Positions 52,424 to 60,800 of a DNA stretch of 64,000 nt are shown here, one piece after another. Numbering within the stretch: position 1 is the stretch's first letter; each line of letters opens with the position of its first letter. The stretch lies in assembly GCF_001305595.1 (NCBI RefSeq), contig NZ_CP012407.1, positions 62,001 through 126,000 of the forward strand, read 5' to 3'. Position numbers and translations under genes: made by a program. The notes below the pieces were generated by a model. It ran no database searches, had not been told where the DNA came from, and saw only the letters and a program-made list of their open reading frames with translations. This DNA comes from Azospirillum thiophilum. GTDB taxonomy: Bacteria > Pseudomonadota > Alphaproteobacteria > Azospirillales > Azospirillaceae.

Positions 52424-53310
52424 GCTCGCTTCAGCGTGCCGACGTTGGTGTTGAAGTATTCCACGGCTGGGCCATAACGGTCATAGAAGCGCTGTCGCAA
52501 CACATTATAAATCTTGATGTCGTCGGCCAGCATTTCCTCAAGCCGCCCTAGCGTCTCGGTGTCCAGATTTTCTTTACGGCGACTGCTGGTGCTGGAGCAG
52601 TGGACTTCCCACATCGGCGCTGCCGGGAGTCCGATCAGCGCAGCCAGAGTGAACACTGACGCATCAAAGGCTTCGGTCAACCCGATAAAGGCGCAATGCC
52701 GATCAGCGGCTTCGAGCGCGGCTTCAACGGACATATCAATGCCTATCGTCTCCCATCTGGCCTGCGGAGACGTCAACACCTTCACCCAGGCAGCAAAAGT
52801 GCCATGCTGGATGTTGCTGCGCCCGCTTGGGGTCGTGATCCATTCCTCGAATGGCATCCCGGCTTCGATGTCGGGAAGCACCCATTTCAACCCTTGACCC
52901 CGGTGTTTCACCTGCCAATAGAACGAACTCATGGCCTTTTGAACTGGGTCGCGGACCATGCTGACCACGGCCGTCTTTGCGGACAGCACATGAAGGATGT
53001 TCCGCTTTACGTGGATGTGCACCCACCGCAAATTGTGCCGATATGACTCCGGTTGTGCCTCAAACCAATCTACCTCTTCTTGGAAGGTTAGCGGTTTGTT
53101 GCGATCCGGGAAGGCCCGTTGGAACGCTACTAGGAAACTCGTGCCACCGCATTCCGTAATGTGCAGCTGCAAATATTGCTGGGCGTCACGAATGAGTTTC
53201 CCTTGGGGTAACTTCGCAACCCACTCATCAATTAGTTCTGTCGGCACGGTATTTCCGTTCGGCAGCAGCATAGGGACGGACGGGCTAAAGTCGATTACCG
53301 ATTGCCGCAT
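52420..53310 (-). CDS. Sulfotransferase-family protein
   Basis: The 296-residue protein starts at ATG 53310. The 5'-phosphosulfate loop is LHITECGGTSFLVAFQ near residues 49-64, a variant of the usual HIPKTGGTS. The 3'-phosphate-binding part is VVSMVRDPVQKAMSSFYW near 115-132. This belongs to the Sulfotransfer_2/heparan-type group that acts on polysaccharides. Its DNA is AT-richer than the neighbouring mtn genes and it overlaps the right edge of the 252-bp duplication, so it may be an acquired gene. Together with 41043 and 49304 it makes three sulfotransferase-like domains in 12 kb. Confidence 0.8.
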   Translation of the reverse strand: MRQSVIDFSPSVPMLLPNGNTVPTELIDEWVAKLPQGKLIRDAQQYLQLHITECGGTSFLVAFQRAFPDRNKPLTFQEEVDWFEAQPESYRHNLRWVHIHVKRNILHVLSAKTAVVSMVRDPVQKAMSSFYWQVKHRGQGLKWVLPDIEAGMPFEEWITTPSGRSNIQHGTFAAWVKVLTSPQARWETIGIDMSVEAALEAADRHCAFIGLTEAFDASVFTLAALIGLPAAPMWEVHCSSTSSRRKENLDTETLGRLEEMLADDIKIYNVLRQRFYDRYGPAVEYFNTNVGTLKRA

Positions 53311-53468
53311 AATAATCTGCTCTGTTTAAATGATGGGCTAGCGCCAAGGTGTTTCCTAACATTGCCCTTTACGCTGATAACACTCAATAGTGATGGGGTC
53401 AATCCGCATCCCCATGATCTGGCGGATGCTTCGCGGCCGCCCTCGGAAATAATCCTCAGGACAGTCTC

Positions 53469-54560
53469 TCAGCCCCGCTCCGGAAACAGCCCCAGCAGTC
53501 CCTCGCGTGAGGCGGGGCAGACGCCGCGTTCGGTGATCAGACCGGTCACCAGCCGGGCCGGCGTCACGTCGAAGCCGTAGTTGGCGACCGGGCTGCCGTC
53601 GGGGGTGACGCGCACCGTCTCGATCCGGCCGTCGGCGGTGCGGCCGGTCAGTTCGCTCACCTCGCGGCCGTCGCGTTCTTCGATGGGGATCTCCCGCACG
53701 CCGTCGGCGATGGTCCAGTCGATGGTCGGCGAGGGCAGCCCGACATAGAAGGGCACGCCGTTGTCGTGCGCGGCCAGTGCCTTCAGGTAGGTGCCGATCT
53801 TGTTGCAGACGTCGCCGGTCGCGGTGGTGCGGTCGGTGCCGACGATGCACAGGTCGACCTTGCCGTGCTGCATCAGATGACCGCCGACATTGTCGGCGAT
53901 CACGGTGTGGGGAACGCCGTGGTGCTTCAGTTCCCAGGCGGTCAGGCTGGCGCCCTGGTTGCGCGGCCGCGTTTCGTCCACCCAGACATGCAGCGGGATG
54001 CCCTGCTCGAAGGCGGCATAGACCGGGGCGAGCGCCGTGCCCCAGTCGACGGTGGCGAGCCAGCCGGCGTTGCAGTGGGTCAGCACGTTGACCGGCCCCC
54101 CCGGTGCCTTGCGCGCCGCCGCGGCGCGGATCAAGGCGGCACCGTGCAGGCCGATGGCGCGGTTGATCTCCACATCCTCGTCGGCGATGGCCGCGGCTTC
54201 CGCCTCTGCCGCGCCGACGCGTTGCGCTTCCGGCAGCGGCGCCAGCAGACCGCGCATCCGCTCCAGCGCCCAGCGCAGATTCACCGCCGTCGGCCGGGTC
54301 GCCAGCAGGGTGGCGCAGGCCCGTTCCAGCCCGCGGTCGCTGGCGTCGGCGCGCAGGGCCAGGGCCACGCCATAGGCGGCGGCGGCACCGATCAGCGGGG
54401 CGCCGCGCACCAGCATGGCGCGGATGGCGTGGGCGGCCTCCTCCAGGCCGGTCAGGCGGACGACGGCGAAATCATGCGGCAGCCGGGTCTGGTCGATGAT
54501 GGCGACGACGCCATCGCCCTCCGGCCAGATGGTGCGATAGGCCGCCCCGTCGATCCGCAT
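53469..54560 (-). CDS. mtnA: S-methyl-5-thioribose-1-phosphate isomerase
   Basis: MtnA isomerises methylthioribose 1-phosphate to the ribulose form in methionine salvage. I start at ATG 54560 (MRIDGAAYRTIWPEG), with GGAG nine bases upstream, giving 363 residues; ATG 54578 is possible. Diagnostic segments are MLVRGAPLIGAAAAYG, LTHCNAGWLA (catalytic Cys), VIADNVGGHLMQHG and CIVGTDRTTATGDVCNKIGT (catalytic Asp). It is divergent from mtnP, which makes its substrate's precursor, forming a compact salvage pair. It is not obviously connected to the surrounding glycan genes, apart from methylthioadenosine recycling. Confidence 0.95.
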   Translation of the reverse strand: MRIDGAAYRTIWPEGDGVVAIIDQTRLPHDFAVVRLTGLEEAAHAIRAMLVRGAPLIGAAAAYGVALALRADASDRGLERACATLLATRPTAVNLRWALERMRGLLAPLPEAQRVGAAEAEAAAIADEDVEINRAIGLHGAALIRAAAARKAPGGPVNVLTHCNAGWLATVDWGTALAPVYAAFEQGIPLHVWVDETRPRNQGASLTAWELKHHGVPHTVIADNVGGHLMQHGKVDLCIVGTDRTTATGDVCNKIGTYLKALAAHDNGVPFYVGLPSPTIDWTIADGVREIPIEERDGREVSELTGRTADGRIETVRVTPDGSPVANYGFDVTPARLVTGLITERGVCPASREGLLGLFPERG

Positions 54561-54846
54561 GACATGACACTCCATCAAAAGCCGGACTGGTCAAAACCGG
54601 CCTGGTTCCAGAACCGAGCTGGCGAGATTAGGTGGTGGACGGCCCGGCATCAATGCACTTTTGGCGGGAGGCCGCAGCCCAACGGTCGCCGAATGCAGCA
54701 TCCTGCGCGTCACGGGAAGCCTCTTGGGAAATGCCTGCGGGCTCCTCCGGCGACCGGTGGTTTTCTGCACTCCGCCCGAGGTCCGCTGTTGCTTTCTCCC
54801 GGTGTGCTCGGAATAGTCCCACCAGCTTCAGCGGAGAGAGCGGGAC
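54561..54846. promoter_or_regulatory. Divergent mtnA-mtnP intergenic region
   Basis: These 286 bp contain the promoters of both methionine-salvage genes. I looked for a SAM-type riboswitch and saw no convincing fold. Confidence 0.3.
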
Positions 54847-55734
54847 ATGAGCAACGGTGCAGTTGGCGAAACGGTTTTGGGCGTGATCGGCGGCAGCGGC
54901 CTTTACGACATCGACGGGCTGGAGAACACCCGCTGGGTCAAGGTGACGACCCCCTTCGGCGACCCGTCCGACGAGCTGCTGACCGGCGAATTGGCGGGCC
55001 GGAAGCTGGTCTTCCTGCCGCGCCATGGCCGCGGCCACCGCATCCCGCCGTCGGAGTTGAATTTCCGCGCCAACATCCACGCGCTGAAGCAGCTGGGCGT
55101 GACCGAGATCCTGTCGGTCTCCGCGGTCGGCTCGCTGAAGGAGCATCTGCCGCCCGGCAGCTTCGTGGTGATCGACCAGTTCATCGACCGCACCTTCGCC
55201 CGCGACAAGACCTTCTTCGGCAGCGGGCTGGTCGCCCATGTGGCGCTGGGCCATCCGGTCTGCGGCCGGCTGGGCGACCTGATCGAGCAGGCGCTGGTCG
55301 AGCTGGACATCCCGCACCAGCGGCGCGGCACCTACATGGTGATGGAAGGGCCGCAATTCTCCACCGTCGCCGAATCGAACCTGTACCGCAGCTGGGGCTG
55401 CGACGTCATCGGCATGACCAACATGCCGGAAGCCAAGCTCGCCCGCGAGGCGGAGATGTGCTACGCGACCGTCGCCATGGTCACCGATTACGATTGCTGG
55501 CACGACGGGCACGACCATGTCTCGGTCGATGCGGTGATCAAGGTGGTGGTCGCCAACGCCGGCAAGGCGCGGTCGCTGGTCTCGGCCCTGGCGCCGAAGG
55601 TGGCGCGGCGCGAGGGCCCCTGTGCCCAGGGCTGTCACACCGCACTCGACAACGCCATCATGACCGCCCCCGGCCACCGCGACCCTGCGATGCTGGAAAA
55701 GCTGTCGCTGATCGTGAAGCGTACGCTGGGCTGA
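54847..55734 (+). CDS. mtnP: S-methyl-5'-thioadenosine phosphorylase
   Basis: The 295-residue protein starts at ATG 54847 behind GAGAG. It cleaves methylthioadenosine with phosphate to adenine and methylthioribose 1-phosphate. The purine-nucleoside-phosphorylase family 2 motifs are VIGGSGLYDIDGL, LPRHGRGHRIPPSELNFRAN (phosphate site), TYMVMEGPQFSTVAESNLYR and IGMTNMPEAKLAREAEMCYA (purine/ribose site). Length is normal. It ends at a strong bidirectional terminator shared with the convergent gene at 55808. Confidence 0.95.
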   Translation: MSNGAVGETVLGVIGGSGLYDIDGLENTRWVKVTTPFGDPSDELLTGELAGRKLVFLPRHGRGHRIPPSELNFRANIHALKQLGVTEILSVSAVGSLKEHLPPGSFVVIDQFIDRTFARDKTFFGSGLVAHVALGHPVCGRLGDLIEQALVELDIPHQRRGTYMVMEGPQFSTVAESNLYRSWGCDVIGMTNMPEAKLAREAEMCYATVAMVTDYDCWHDGHDHVSVDAVIKVVVANAGKARSLVSALAPKVARREGPCAQGCHTALDNAIMTAPGHRDPAMLEKLSLIVKRTLG

Positions 55735-55746
55735 TCCGTCATGCGC

Positions 55747-55794
55747 AAATGAAAACGGCGCCCGCTCCTGAAGAAGCGGACGCCGTTTTCATTT
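55747..55794. terminator. Bidirectional terminator between mtnP and the 3-dehydratase gene
   Basis: AAATGAAAACGGCG (55747-55760) and CGCCGTTTTCATTT (55781-55794) form a 14-bp perfect stem, A-rich on the left and T-rich on the right, so that either strand ends in a U-rich arm. Confidence 0.88.
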
Positions 55795-55807
55795 CGAACC
55801 GGGGATC

Positions 55808-56977
55808 TCAGCGGCAGGCCGCGTCGAGAACCTTGTGCAGGCGGGTGATCTGTTCGTCGAGCGGGAAGGGATGGTTGCCGACGAAGAAGCCCTGGTCATG
55901 CGCCAGATTGGCGTTTTCGACGCCGCCGACCACCTCGTAATCGTAATGCTTGATCACGTCGTGGCGCAGGAAACAGCCGCCGGTGATGATGCGGAAGCCG
56001 ATGTCGGCCTCGGTCAGGGCGGCGAACACCGCCTTGCGGTCCTGCGGGCGCTTTGGGTTCAGGATGATGGTGAAGCTGAAGGCGGAGCTTTTGCCGTTCT
56101 CGCGCTGGATGATGAAGCGCTCATCCCCGGCGAACAGCGACTGGAACAGGGCCAGGTTCTTGCGGCGCGCCTCGGTGAAGGCCGGCAGTTTCTTCAGCTG
56201 CTCCAGGCCGACGGCACCCTCCATCTCCAGCGGACGGACGTTGTAGCCGGGCAGGATGAAGCGGTAGGCCTCGAAATGGTCGTTGCCGCCGCGCTGGTAC
56301 AGCGGGGTGTCGTGCGGCAGGTCGCGGGTCCAGCCATGGGCGCGCATCGCCTTGACCAGATGGTAGAGCTCCAGGTCGTCGGTCAGCACCATCCCGCCTT
56401 CCATGGTCGAGATGTGGTGCGAGAAGAAGAAGCTGAAGGTGTTCAGGTCGCCGAAGGTGCCGGTCTTCTTGCCGCCCAGCTCGGCATCCATGGATTCGCA
56501 GTTGTCCTCGATGAAATACAGCCCATGCTCGTCGGCGAAGCGGCGCATCACGTCGAGGGCTGCCGGGTTGCCCAGGATCGACACCGCCATGATCGCGCGG
56601 GTGCGCGGGGTCAGCGCCTGCTCCAGCTTGGAAACGTCCATGTTCAGCGTGTCGAGCTCGACGTCGATGAACTTCAGCTTCAGGCCGTACTGCTGCAACG
56701 GGTGGTAGGTGGTGGCCCAGGAGATCGCCGGGACGATCACCTCGTCGCCGCGCTGGAGCGGACGCTCCTTCTTGTAGAACAGGGCGGCGACCGCGACCAG
56801 ATTGGCCGAGGAACCGGAATTGACCATCACGGCGTATTTGGCGCCGAAATAGCTGGCGAAGGCCGCTTCGAAGGCGGCGACATTCTCGCCCATGGTGAAG
56901 CGCCCGCTCTTCACCACGCGCTGGATCGCCTCAACCTCTTCCTCGCCCCAAGTCGGCGCGGCAAGCTCATAGAACAT
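55808..56977 (-). CDS. ColD-like GDP-4-keto-6-deoxy-D-mannose 3-dehydratase
   Basis: The 389-residue DegT/DnrJ-fold PLP protein starts at ATG 56977 behind GGGGA. The PLP-binding Lys of aminotransferases is replaced by His188 in SFFFSHHISTMEGG. That is the hallmark of the 3-dehydratases; the position and length (ColD is 388 residues) match E. coli ColD rather than the longer, iron-sulfur-containing RfbH/E1. It would remove the C3 hydroxyl from the Gmd product to give a 3,6-dideoxy sugar nucleotide. Other conserved parts are NSGSSANL and FIEDNCESMDAELGGKKTG. The adjacent thiamine enzyme and epimerase could elaborate this sugar further. Confidence 0.88.
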   Translation of the reverse strand: MFYELAAPTWGEEEVEAIQRVVKSGRFTMGENVAAFEAAFASYFGAKYAVMVNSGSSANLVAVAALFYKKERPLQRGDEVIVPAISWATTYHPLQQYGLKLKFIDVELDTLNMDVSKLEQALTPRTRAIMAVSILGNPAALDVMRRFADEHGLYFIEDNCESMDAELGGKKTGTFGDLNTFSFFFSHHISTMEGGMVLTDDLELYHLVKAMRAHGWTRDLPHDTPLYQRGGNDHFEAYRFILPGYNVRPLEMEGAVGLEQLKKLPAFTEARRKNLALFQSLFAGDERFIIQRENGKSSAFSFTIILNPKRPQDRKAVFAALTEADIGFRIITGGCFLRHDVIKHYDYEVVGGVENANLAHDQGFFVGNHPFPLDEQITRLHKVLDAACR

Positions 56978-57130
56978 GGATCATCCCCGGATGGTTCGGA
57001 CGGCGGGACGAAGGCCTTCCCCGCGCGCCGCAGACGTGAGTGATAAAGACGGGGGAGAGCATTCCGCGCAACCATCGGCCGCGGGAGGCCCCAAATGGTC
57101 CCCTGGAAGGCCTCCCCCGGAACGGATCTC

Positions 57131-58201
57131 TTAGAACGGACCCTTGAACTGCGCCTGATAAGCCAGCCGTGCGTGTTCGGGATCCGGGCGCCAGGGCGAG
57201 CCGTTCGGGCGGGCCATGGCATAGGCCGCCTCGGCGATGGTCGAGGGGTTGGGGTAGAAATGCTGTTCCAGCGCCGGCGTGGTCGGGCAGGTGGTGGGGG
57301 CGAAGCCCATGCGGCGGATCTGCAGCGGCCCGGAGCCGCCCAGACGTTCCGACACCTGGGAGGTGATCTCGGCACTGGCGCCGCAGTTGATCCAGCTGTT
57401 GTCGACCACCAGCAGCCGGCGGGTGCGGGCCACGGAGTCCACGATGGTGTCGATGTCCAGCGGAACCAGCGTGATCGGGTCGATCAGGTCGACGCCGACA
57501 TCCACCTCGCGCAGCAGCTCGGCGGCGCGCAGGCATTCGATCGCCATGTTCGACACGCCGACGACGGTGATGTCCCCGCCCTCCAGCATGCGGCGGGCCC
57601 GGCCGAACTCGACCGTGTAAGGGGCCTCCGGCACCGGCGCCTCGGTCGGATAGAGCAGGCGGTGCTCCATGAAGATGACCGGGTTGTCGTCGCGGATGGC
57701 CGCGATCATGCAGCCCTTGGCGTCATAGGCGTTGGACGGCGCCACCACCTTCAGCCCCGGCACATGCATGAACATCGAATGCAGGCCCTGGGAATGCTGC
57801 GCGCCCTGGCCCCAGGACTTGCCGATCATCGACCGGGCGACCATCGGCACCTTGACGGCACCGCCATACATGTAATGGGCCTTGGCCGCCATGTTGACGA
57901 GCTGGTTCATGCACAGCAGCAGGAAATCCATGCGGATGTGGACATGGATCGGCCGCATCCCGGCCATGGCGGCGCCGATGGCGACGCCGGTCATCGCGTC
58001 TTCCGACAAGGGCGTGGTGAAGATGCGCTCCGGCCCGAAGCGCTCCAGCAGGCCACGGGTCGACCCCTGGATCGCCTTGTGGTCGTCGACGTCGAGACCG
58101 AAGACGAAGACGCTTTCGTCGCGCGCCATTTCCTGGGATACGGCCTCGGCCAGGGCGTCGACGTAGCGGAGCTGGCGCGTCGCGGCGTTAGGCGAAGACA
58201 T
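57131..58201 (-). CDS. Thiamine-diphosphate enzyme, E1 beta (transketolase-like) subunit
   Basis: I start at ATG 58201 (MSSPNAATRQLRYVDALAEA), which overlaps the alpha gene's stop by 14 bp and gives 356 residues; the longer frame is low-complexity. It has the features of 2-oxoacid dehydrogenase E1 beta: VFGLDVDDHKAIQGSTRGL, TTPLSEDAMTGVAIGAAMAG (catalytic Glu), GLKVVAPSNAYDAKG and the C-terminal transketolase domain LLVVDNSWINCGASAEI. No E2 or E3 gene is nearby, so it probably does not form a classical dehydrogenase complex. Its partner is the alpha subunit just upstream. Confidence 0.88.
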   Translation of the reverse strand: MSSPNAATRQLRYVDALAEAVSQEMARDESVFVFGLDVDDHKAIQGSTRGLLERFGPERIFTTPLSEDAMTGVAIGAAMAGMRPIHVHIRMDFLLLCMNQLVNMAAKAHYMYGGAVKVPMVARSMIGKSWGQGAQHSQGLHSMFMHVPGLKVVAPSNAYDAKGCMIAAIRDDNPVIFMEHRLLYPTEAPVPEAPYTVEFGRARRMLEGGDITVVGVSNMAIECLRAAELLREVDVGVDLIDPITLVPLDIDTIVDSVARTRRLLVVDNSWINCGASAEITSQVSERLGGSGPLQIRRMGFAPTTCPTTPALEQHFYPNPSTIAEAAYAMARPNGSPWRPDPEHARLAYQAQFKGPF

Positions 58202-59144
58202 GACGGTACAGCTCCTCGGCGGCGGGGAAGGGGCTTTGCTCGGCGAAGGCGACGGCGGCGTCGATGGCGGCTTGGGCTTCCGCCTCGATGGCGGCGCGCT
58301 CCGCCTCCGGCAGCAGGGCGGCGATGCGCGGCACTTCGTCGCGGGCTTCCCACGGCTCCATTTCCGTCCGCGGACGGTAGCCCTGGTCGTAATCCTCGTT
58401 CGGGCCGACATGCTCGCGCCAGCGGTAGGCGTGGCATTCGATCAGCGCCGGCCCTTCGCCGCGGCGCAGCTTGTCCACCAGTTCGGCCGCGGTGTCGCGG
58501 ACCTCGAACAGGTCGCCGGACGTGATCTTGCGCGCATCGATGCCGAAGGTCGCCACCCGCTCGCAGAAGCGGTCGGTCGCCCAGCGCTTCGACTGCGGCT
58601 CGTGGATGGCGTAGAAGTTGTTCTCGCAGACGAACAGGATCGGCAGCTTATGCAGCGCCGCGAAGTTCAGCGTCTCGTAGAAGCAGCCCTCCTCCGACGC
58701 GCCGTCGCCGAAGAAGGCGACGATGACCCGGTCGGTCTTCTGCCGCTTCAGGGCGAGGGCGTAGCCGGCGGCGATCGGGATCGTCGTGCCGACCACGGCG
58801 GAGGCGCCGAGCACATTGGCCTTGGTGTCGATCAGATGCATGGAGCCGCCGCGTCCGGCGGCGCTGCCGGTCGCCTTGCCGTACATCTCGGCCATCATCG
58901 CAGCCGGATCGCCGCCCTTCGCCAGATAGGCGGCATGTCCCCGGTAGGTGCCCGACACGGCATCGTCCGGCCGCAGAACGTCGCAGACGCCGACCGAGAT
59001 GAATTCCTGGCCGATGGAGAGGTGCACCGGGCTCTTGATCTTGTCCGAAGGGTAGATCGCAGCCACCCGCTCTTCGTAATGGCGGATGAAGTAGAGGGAG
59101 CGGTACAGCCTAGCGATGGTCTCCGGGGTATACTGGGATGTCAT
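58188..59144 (-). CDS. Thiamine-diphosphate enzyme, E1 alpha subunit
   Basis: The start is ATG 59144 (MTSQYTPETIARLYRSL), giving 318 residues. The thiamine-diphosphate motif is GDGASEEGCFYETLNFAALH ending in CENN. GRGGSMHLID and HLSIGQEFISVGVC are standard for pyruvate/acetoin-dehydrogenase-type E1 alpha. Located between a ColD-like enzyme and an epimerase, the alpha/beta pair may carry a C2 unit from a 2-oxoacid to a keto-sugar, as needed for branched-chain deoxysugars, although such a role is normally filled by acetolactate-synthase-like enzymes. Acetoin or pyruvate metabolism is the alternative. Confidence 0.88.
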   Translation of the reverse strand: MTSQYTPETIARLYRSLYFIRHYEERVAAIYPSDKIKSPVHLSIGQEFISVGVCDVLRPDDAVSGTYRGHAAYLAKGGDPAAMMAEMYGKATGSAAGRGGSMHLIDTKANVLGASAVVGTTIPIAAGYALALKRQKTDRVIVAFFGDGASEEGCFYETLNFAALHKLPILFVCENNFYAIHEPQSKRWATDRFCERVATFGIDARKITSGDLFEVRDTAAELVDKLRRGEGPALIECHAYRWREHVGPNEDYDQGYRPRTEMEPWEARDEVPRIAALLPEAERAAIEAEAQAAIDAAVAFAEQSPFPAAEELYRHVFA

Positions 59145-59497
59145 TGATACGGATCCCGCGAAGAGATGAACAGGGGCCACGATCCAGTCGCGATGATGAG
59201 GCTGCACGCAAAGACCTCTTGCCGAAGGTCGAAGGCACGCCGCCGGATCCCACGCCACATCGAATAGCATACGCCAAAGGCCAAATGCTTTTACCCTGCC
59301 ACTCCACAATGAATCAAGGGTTCCTGCAGGACTGCCATTTGTCCGGCAAATAATCCATTGCCATTGTCACTGGACGATATCCCAGGTGGGAAAGGCTTGT
59401 TACAGCGTTATAATATGGGAATATGTGAGGGCGGCCGGCTCCGATCTTCCAGCCCGGCCGTCCCCATATGCCATCCCGAATAACGGTGCTACGGCGC
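59145..59497. other. Intergenic stretch with AT-rich part and an imperfect hairpin
   Basis: These 353 bp lie between two minus-strand genes. 59280-59430 is AT-rich and includes TATAATATG on the plus strand and its complement, a plausible promoter area for the E1 genes. Near 59431-59465 a CGGCCGG / CCGGCCG stem could be the terminator of the upstream epimerase gene. No credible coding sequence is seen. Confidence 0.35.
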
Positions 59498-60445
59498 TCA
59501 GACGACGTTGCCGTAGACCGCGTTGCGGATCATGCGATAGCCCTTGATCAACTCCTGGATGCCGTCATCCAGCGAGAAGGCCGGCTTGTAGCCCGTCGCC
59601 TCGATCCGTTCGTTGGAGACGATGTAGTCGCGCTTGTCCGGATCCTCGCCGATCGGCGCCTCCAGGAAGACGAACTTCGGCAGGTGCTTCTGGATCCGCT
59701 CGCACAGTTCCCACTTCGACAGGTTGGCGTCGGACAGGCCCACATTGTAGGGGCGGCCCTGCATCGTCTCGAAATTCTCCAGCCCGTGCAGGAAGGCGCG
59801 GGCCACGTCGCGGACATGGATGTAGTTGCGCTTGAAGTGCGGCTCGAACAGCACCACGGCGCGGTCGTTGACGGCGCGGTAGACGAAGTCGTTGACCAGC
59901 AGGTCGATGCGCATGCGCGGCGCCATGCCGAACACGGTGGCCAGACGGAAGCTGATCGAGTTGCCGTGGTCCAGCACCGCCTTCTCGGCCTCGACCTTGG
60001 TCCGGCCATAGAGCGAGATCGGGTTCAGCGGGCTGTCTTCGGTGCAGAACTTGCCCTGTTCCCCGACCCCGTAGCCGGAGTTGGTGACCGGCATCACCAG
60101 GCGCTGCGACGGCGACAGAATCCTGGTGAGGGTGACCACCGCGTCGCGGTTGATGGTCTCGGCTCCGATCTTGTCGGCGTCGCACAGCGGGGCGCCCACC
60201 AGCGCCGCCAGCGGAATGACGACGTCGGCGGTCTTCGTCAGGCTGCGCAGGGTGGCTTCGTCACGGGCGTCGCCGCGGACCAGATCGAACTTCGGATGGG
60301 CGCAGACATGGCTCAGCGACGCCTGGCGGAACATGAAGCTGTCGAGTACGGTCACCGAATGGCCGGCATCGAGCAGCGCCGGGACCATGATCGAGCCGAG
60401 ATAGCCGGCACCGCCGGTGACGAGGATGTTCAGGGACTGGGACAT
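59498..60445 (-). CDS. NAD-dependent sugar epimerase/dehydratase (SDR)
   Basis: The 315-residue protein starts at ATG 60445 with AGAGG upstream. The nucleotide-binding motif is ILVTGGAGYLGSIMVPALL, followed by DVVIPLAALVGAPLCD and VTNSGYG (active-site Ser region). YGRTKVEAEKAVL supplies the catalytic Tyr and Lys. YNVGLSDANLSKWELCERI and a C-terminal substrate domain complete an extended SDR. It acts on a nucleotide sugar, but the exact reaction (epimerisation, dehydration or 4-keto reduction) cannot be read from sequence. Position suggests it completes the sugar begun by the ColD-like and E1-type enzymes. Confidence 0.85.
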   Translation of the reverse strand: MSQSLNILVTGGAGYLGSIMVPALLDAGHSVTVLDSFMFRQASLSHVCAHPKFDLVRGDARDEATLRSLTKTADVVIPLAALVGAPLCDADKIGAETINRDAVVTLTRILSPSQRLVMPVTNSGYGVGEQGKFCTEDSPLNPISLYGRTKVEAEKAVLDHGNSISFRLATVFGMAPRMRIDLLVNDFVYRAVNDRAVVLFEPHFKRNYIHVRDVARAFLHGLENFETMQGRPYNVGLSDANLSKWELCERIQKHLPKFVFLEAPIGEDPDKRDYIVSNERIEATGYKPAFSLDDGIQELIKGYRMIRNAVYGNVV

Positions 60446-60800
60446 GATGTGACCTCTACCGACAAGACGGAGCAGCCGCCGTCAGCGGCACGGGGGCACG
60501 CGGCGAGCGGCGGGATAGGCGGACGGCGCTGGGCCGGTCGGAAGCCGGCGAAGCCAACGGAACGAGCCGCGGCATTGGTAGTCCGGCAACCGTTGAGGGC
60601 GCAAGGCTTGTGTGGGCACCGGACCTTCCGGCGCGGGCAGGCGTCCGCGTCCGATCAACGCACATCTCCGAACCCATCGCGGTATGCTTCGGCATGCCAG
60701 GACATGTGGCGGCATGAGGCCTGGACTGGCGGAAAGACGCCGTGATAGGTGGATCGTCCCCACCCCTTGCCCACCCCCGACATAGAACGCGCATCGCCCC
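60446..60800. promoter_or_regulatory. Divergent intergenic region before the fused heptose gene
   Basis: These 355 bp hold the promoters of divergent genes. I see only a small GGTATGC/GGCATGCC imperfect inverted repeat near 60682-60700. Nothing else can be assigned. Confidence 0.3.

Noticed and set aside
54561..54846. SAM-responsive riboswitch in the mtnA-mtnP gap
   Set aside because: No conserved riboswitch core or plausible pseudoknot could be found by eye.
55808..56977. Sugar aminotransferase (perosamine-synthase type)
   Set aside because: The PLP-binding Lys is replaced by His188, so transamination is not expected; the ColD-type dehydratase assignment fits residue and length.
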